Assembly: GCA_033065855.1 (NCBI GenBank)
Contig: JAVXUO010002710.1
Span: forward strand, 47,432 to 111,431
Source of the DNA: Escallonia rubra
Lineage: Eukaryota; Streptophyta; Magnoliopsida; Escalloniales; Escalloniaceae
Reading direction: 5' to 3'
Length of the DNA stretch: 64,000 nucleotides
Positions 56,931 to 64,000 of this stretch are shown piece after piece. The notes under the pieces were generated by a model that was given only the letters and a program-made list of their open reading frames with translations, was not told where the DNA came from and searched no databases. The position numbers and the translations under genes were made by a program. How positions within the stretch are numbered: the first letter of the stretch is position 1; each line of letters begins with the position of its first letter.

Positions 56931-57173
56931 AGCTTAAGCAGTTGTCGAAGCGATCTGGCATCCATGCTGTCGAGGTGCGCGGCCCATATCCGTTTTTCTT
57001 TTTATGGTGACGTATCGTCCGCCACATTATGTAGTGAATGCCCACTACATAACGTAGCGTACGGTGACTTACTGTCTTCGTGAACGACATAAAAACTTTT
57101 TAAAAAAGTGATATGGGCTGCCCACCTCGACAGCATAGACATTCAGATCGTATTGAAAACTTAGCTTAAGTTG
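56931..57173. mobile_element. Foldback MITE with an internal palindrome related to the large MULE
   Basis: Inverted ends share GCTTAAGC and CGATCTGG-type sequence, then GCTGTCGAGGTG and GCCCATAT. The centre (57008-57067) is itself a long imperfect palindrome beginning GTGACGTATCGTCCGCC. Its CGTCCGCCACATTATGTAG part matches the MULE palindromes at 19 of 25 positions, and all six differences are transitions. No target-site duplication was seen. Confidence 0.6.
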
Positions 57174-57790
57174 ACAACGCTGTCATTTTATCAGCTCCCA
57201 TTAGTCGCATCTACCTAGATAAAAATACGAAGTGTAGTAAAGCCTGTAGTCCAACCGAAAAAAGTTTGTTTCTAGAAAGGATAAGTTTGACAAGTATGAA
57301 AATTAATTCTTATCTTTAAGTATAGTCGACGTGAGACTTTAACGAAAAGAAATTATAACATAAGCTATTCCGATAAACCCTGCAATTCCATTTTTTTTTT
57401 TTTGAACATTTTTTTATCTTTGTATATCATCACTTGACTAAATATACAAAAAGCACCTGCCCGACGAGCCTATCTCATAGTGGACCACTCCAAATAGCCA
57501 TGGTGATCGATTAAGAAACCCAAAAAAGATGAATCAAATGTGATTAAGAAACCCAAAAAGGATCAATCAAAGCAAGAAAATAGGATGGATGGATGGATAG
57601 AACTGATCGAGGGAGAAAAAGGAAGAGCCGTTGGCAATGATGGATTGGTGGTGGGGCAATGCAAGCGAAGAGCTTCCATGGCATTACTCTGTTTGGTCGG
57701 CCATAATTTAACACTTTTGACCTAATTATATTGCATCTGCATGCACCATCAACCCACCAATATCCTTCTATCTCCCCTCTCCATTTCTCC

Positions 57791-57797
57791 TTAAATA
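57791..57797 (+). promoter_or_regulatory. TATA-like box of the aquaporin gene
   Basis: TTAAATA lies 86 bases before the PIP2 start codon, followed by a CA/CT-rich leader without ATG. Confidence 0.5.
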
Positions 57798-57882
57798 CCA
57801 TCCCCACTCTCTACTCATTTCCCCACTCACCCACACTAAGCAAACAGTACACCAAGAACAAGTACTCTTGAGCTAGTTTCAA

Positions 57883-59746
<1,864 letters not shown>

Positions 59747-59990
59747 ACAAATGTTATGATCTTGCTTTAGATGTATGTACCTAAGTGATGCATTGTGCTA
59801 CTGTACTGTGTACTATTATCTCTTTCCCTGCTCTGCAACTCTGATGTCTCTTACATAAACCAAAAAGATGGTTTATGTTGTAAATTACAACTATCCGCCT
59901 TCATCGAATGGAAATTCAAGTTTGATTAACCAATTCAACTTAGTAATGGCACCTCTAAGACAATTTTGCACTTGTTTTGTATATTAACTA
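59747..59990 (+). other. PIP2 3' untranslated and flanking region
   Basis: T-rich sequence follows the stop codon. TGTAAATTACAACT near 59879 may lie near the poly(A) site. The outer MULE begins at 59991. Confidence 0.4.
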
Positions 59991-62150
59991 GGGATAATCG
60001 AGTAAAATACCCCTTCGGTTTGGGCTTGTTACAAAAGGACCCTTGTTGTTACAAAAATTGCAAAAGCCTCCCTCTAGTGCTTATTTTGTTGCAACTGTTA
60101 GATAATTCATCAAAATTAACGGAGCGTGCTCTTCACGCTCTTGAAAAATGCGTTTAGTAAAAAGTTTATACATTTAAAAGACTAAAGTGCCCTCCCTCTT
60201 TTTCTCTCTCTCAAACAAATCTCAATTCCACCAAAACCTAACCCTAGTCGCCACCCTTAACCACCACCACCCCAGTCTGCCACCTGCACCACCCACAACC
60301 GGCGCCGCACCACTCCCGTCTTGTGCGCCTAGCGGCCGCCAGCCCCGTCACCATGCGCCGCCAACGTAAGCTCCTTCACAATCCCGCCTCCACCACCCCG
60401 TCTGCCATTTGCGCCACACACAACCGCCTCAATCCCGTCGGCGCCAACTGCTGCACATAATCCCATCACCGCTAACAACCCACTCGATCCCGTCGCCACC
60501 ATCACCGCCGAATGCCGCAGCTGCCATCACCACCTAGTCCCGCTACAGCCATCAAACCCAAATCAATCACACAACAATATGAACCCTAATCGAACCCCCA
60601 AACTTAGATCAAACCCTAATTGAACCCCCAAACTCAAATCCAACCTTAATCCCGCTGCGGCTACCAACAATTCGAACCCTAATCGCACAAACTAAAATCT
60701 AGGGTTTCAAATCGCAATTTGCGATTGAAACCCTAGATCTGAGATTGTGAAATTCGGGTAAAATATCAACATCTTGTGCCGCCGCTAGTCCCATCGATTC
60801 CAACTTGTGCCGCCGCAAGCCCGCCATCGATCCAAGGCAGCTGGCCTTCGTGCACTTTTTTGATGTCCAGACCTAAGGGATCTCATGATGAAGAAGAAGA
60901 AGAAGAAGGAATCTCGTGGCCATTCAGGAGAAGAGGTGTGAAAAGAGCTGCCATTCTCATTTATATAAAGGGGCAATTTAGACATTTTTACCATTCTGTT
61001 ACGAAAATTTTATGGTGCAACACTTTTACAATTGGGCTAATTACACCTATGTCCCTGAGGTTTGGGGGTAATTGCACTCATGTCCACAAAGTTTCAAAAT
61101 GTAACACTTATGTCCATCGACAAACGGAACCCTAAAAATCTTAACGGTTTTAATGAAAAGACTTGATTGCCCCTGACTTTAAAATGTATTACCCAATTAA
61201 TTTACTGTTCATTCTTCCTCTCCCCACACCCACCCCCCCACCCCCCGCACCCCCACCCCCCCCAACGCCGTCTGCCTCTTCCTCTCCCCACACCCCCCGA
61301 CCCCACGCCGTCTGCGCAGTAGTAGGCCCTCCCCGAGGCAGGCCGGTGAGCAGGCCCTCCGGTCGCCACCATCACCGCCGCGACCTACCTCCGTACCCCG
61401 CCCCCATGCCGTCTGCGCAGTAGCAGGCCCTCCGGCGAGGCAGGCCGCACTAGCAGGCCCTCCGGTCGCCACCATCACCGCCGCGACCTACCTCCGTATC
61501 TCGCGTCGTCCGAGATCGCAAGCATCCCCACCGAGCTACGTCGCGACACCGGCCTCTTCCTTCGAGATGTGCGCCACCGTGACCACCAGTAAGGCAGCGC
61601 CATCACCACCACGATGGGCTTGCAATGGCCAGATCTGTCTCCTTCCCATCGCCAAAGGCTTGCCGGCGTGGTGGTCTGCCGGATGGTGGGGCGAGGGGCT
61701 GCCGACGGCGTGGGGCGGGGGAGGGGGGCTGTCGACGGCGGGGGAGGGGGGCTGCCGGCGGCGTGGGGCGGCGGAGGGGGGCTGCCGGTGGCGTGGGGCG
61801 GCGGAGGGGCTGCCGGCGGTGACTTCAGATTTAGGGTTTAAATTGTGGAGAGAGAAAATTAGGATATCAACAGGGGTAGTATTGCCATTTTCAAAATACG
61901 TATTGACGAAAATTACACTTTTTGGACGGAATACTGACGGTTGGATAAAAGTGATACTTTGTTTAACGTTTTTGGTCACGTATGTTACATTTTGAAACTT
62001 TGTGGACATGAGTGTAATTACCCCTAAACCTCAGGGATATAAGTGTAATTAGCCCTTTACAATTTCATGTGTCTTTATGCAATTTTTTGTAACAACAAGG
62101 GTCCTTTTGCAACAAGCCCAAACCACATGGGTATTTTACGCAATTATCCC
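59991..62150. mobile_element. Non-autonomous MULE (outer), perfect 9-bp target-site duplication
   Basis: The left end starts GGGATAATCGAGTAAAATAC and the right end, read in reverse, starts GGGATAATTGCGTAAAATAC; similarity continues for about 75 bases (GGTTTGGGCTTGTT, AAAAGGACCCTTGTTGTTAC). The target-site duplication TATTAACTA is perfect (59982-59990 and 62151-62159). The interior is rich in CCACC/CGCC and (AAACCCTAAT)-like words and has no recognised gene. It is split by another element at 61034-62055. Confidence 0.93.
61034..62055. mobile_element. Non-autonomous MULE (inner), nested in the previous one
   Basis: The left end GGGCTAATTACACCTATGTC pairs with the right end, similar over about 75 bases (CCTGAGGTTT, GTAATTGCACTCATGTCCAC). 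The target-site duplication TTTACAATT is perfect (61025-61033 and 62056-62064). The interior is GC-rich with CCGCC/GGCGG low-complexity sequence; frames of about 60-160 codons there follow from composition. Confidence 0.93.
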
Positions 62151-62159
62151 TATTAACTA

Positions 62160-64000
62160 AGCGGTAATGCGCCAACGGAAATTTGTTCAGCACTTGGTAC
62201 TTGCATGTAGAACCAAAATAATGACCCCAAATCAACCAAGTAAAATGTAATTTATCAAGCTAATGTTGAATAGAGTTTGGGTTCATGTTGCAGTTCACTT
62301 ACGTCCATTGAACTGGCGAGACAGATGCCCTCATTTCAAGCATGCTTATCTTCAATTTGTTAAACTACTATTTAGTGTCAAGTAACGATGATCCAAGAGC
62401 ATATTAGCACAATTAGATACAAAATAGTAGTAGCCATCCCCAAGAGATCATGATGGTGAGTTGGCTTGCTTGGCAATGGGGCTTTTCAAAGAACCTTATC
62501 TTACTTTAGAGTAACACCAAGGACTTTTCATATCATTATAAAACAGAGTTGGTGAGTTTGATCACCTTGATGATGCACATTTTTGCCTTAAATAATGCTA
62601 GAGATGGGTGTGCATCTATGTAATCTTAATCTACTTCTTAAAGAACAAACTTAGGTGGTTAAGCGTCCAAGTTTAGGGTTTTAATATATTTACTGGAAAA
62701 GATTGTTTTGGATGGTCATATCAGAATAATCAGAATGGGACATGTAGTGGTTCAATAATTTAAAAAAAAAAAATCTTATGTTTGCGTCTTAAGATGGTCG
62801 GCAATATTTTTTTCCTATCAATCGACAATCTAAAGTTGCAAAGAAAGCTTGATTATGATTCAAAAAGACATTTTTTTTTAAGATACGTGTAACGTTTTTA
62901 TAAGCTCTCTATCAACATACTTCATTTAATTAGTGTGGGCATGATCAACCCTATTTTTTGATGCTTTTATTAACTTGGTGGTGTGGCAAGTAATGATAAA
63001 TTTTGCAACTTTAATGTAGATTGTTTATAATGAAATAAATTAATTAGAACATAGTATTCGAGGTCGAAAATTTTCAGTGGAGTACGGATTGTATCCTGTT
63101 GGAACATGCAGGATAAGGCGTACCAATCAAGATAAAAGAAATTCGAATAAGGATAAATTAGATTAATATTTTGCATTATCTTGTGTTACTTATCTATTTA
63201 GAATTTCTTCGTACATAAATCATCAAGCCATAGGTTGTATGCAAGAAATGATTAGTATACTTTTTATTTGATTTAAGTTATCAAAACTCATTAACTTCAA
63301 TTAGTTGAGCACACGTTCGATGTACGTGAACATCAATATTTTTTATTTAGAAAAGTTTAAATGCATCAAATGAAAATTAAGTAAAGAATTAATAGAGAAT
63401 TGTTCAGCATAGTGGTTACTAAGTAATTGGCATATGAGAATATAGACACAAGTCAACATATTTTGCTCGCGGAACGCATTTCACAAACATGGAAGTGCCC
63501 TTTTTACAACGAAGTGTGTAACACTAAAGACCGAAAATGACTCGATGCAAAAACCTAGAAAGCCATGAAATAACCACCTGCTAAGATCAGGGGCTAAATT
63601 TTCCTTTTCTAAGCCTAGTGGTCAAACTTTTTCAATAGCCCTCCCTTATTTTATCGGTCAATAGAAAAATATTACATATGTATTAGAAATAGAATATTTA
63701 CATTCTTGCAGCACCAACAAAGCTAGCGTGTTAGACGTCTTGTCAATACCAAAGTGCTCCATCTATTTGAGATACATATATTTGTATTTCTTAAATGTTA
63801 ACTTAGTTAAATGAGTCATTAACATGTAACTTTAGCGTTTATCGCTAAAAAGATGTTGTGTGGTAATTTCTGAATAGCAATAATTGAAATCAAAATTTTG
63901 TAGGCTATTTTGGTGCCGTGGCTTTTTTTTGGTGGCTATTGAATATGATTCTTCAGTTTTTTTGATTCACAAATACTTTTATCTGATTCAATCTATTTTT
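62160..64000. other. Intergenic, no gene recognised
   Basis: AT-rich DNA up to the window edge with only short, unconvincing frames. Confidence 0.4.

Noticed and set aside
61163-62009. ORFs of 86-157 codons inside the inner MULE
   Set aside because: Pro/Ala/Gly-rich products come from CCGCC/GGCGG sequence, and the longest run into the TIR.

Overview
This is nuclear DNA of a flowering plant, most likely a dicot. The evidence is spliced plant genes (a four-exon PIP2 aquaporin, an intronless 60S RPL12, an S40-type senescence regulator), a nuclear copy of chloroplast atpF, an integrated caulimovirid, an L1-type LINE and many Mutator-like (MULE) insertions. The species cannot be named from the sequence. 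Functional host genes are sparse. Most of the first 36 kb is transposon- or virus-derived.

Region 1 (about 1-8960) is a large MULE. It carries three apparently intact genes: a five-exon plant-mobile-domain/Ulp1-protease fusion (+, 452-3642), a two-exon single-B3-domain protein (-, 4867-5330) and a FAR1/MULE transposase with complete DDE and SWIM motifs (-, 5882-8179). Palindromes of the form GTCCGC-N11-GCGGAC occur near the left edge, in two arrays between the genes, and upstream of the transposase. This combination of transposase, SUMO-protease-like protein, B3 DNA-binding protein and dispersed palindromic arrays is the best candidate here for an undescribed system. By analogy with VANDAL anti-silencing, the arrays could be target sites of an element-encoded DNA-binding protein.

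Region 2 (9012-18721) begins with a TA microsatellite and continues as a scrambled endogenous pararetrovirus (Caulimoviridae). A colinear block holds protease-RT-RNase H, a viroplasmin-like ORF, a promoter and leader, and two small ORFs. It is followed by blocks in alternating orientation: an inverted coat protein, a forward cassette of small overlapping ORFs, an inverted divergent homologue, and a short leader fragment.

Region 3 (about 18.7-38 kb) holds a frameshifted MICU-type calcium-uptake fragment next to the virus, an atpF NUPT, degenerate AT-rich repeats, a foldback MITE, two non-autonomous MULE-like elements, a decayed LINE, and a Pack-MULE (34840-36548) carrying pieces of 2-oxoglutarate dehydrogenase E1 and of a PADRE/DUF4228-type gene. 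The S40-like gene lies at 37502-38008.

Region 4 (38-64 kb) is mostly unrecognised intergenic DNA around RPL12 (46359-46859), a possible small-protein gene (51905-52057), a GC-rich LTR-like segment (about 54.6-56.2 kb), a foldback MITE and the PIP2 gene (57883-59746). Downstream of PIP2 is a MULE inserted inside another MULE, each with a perfect 9-bp target-site duplication.

All calls come from reading the sequence by eye. No database search was run.
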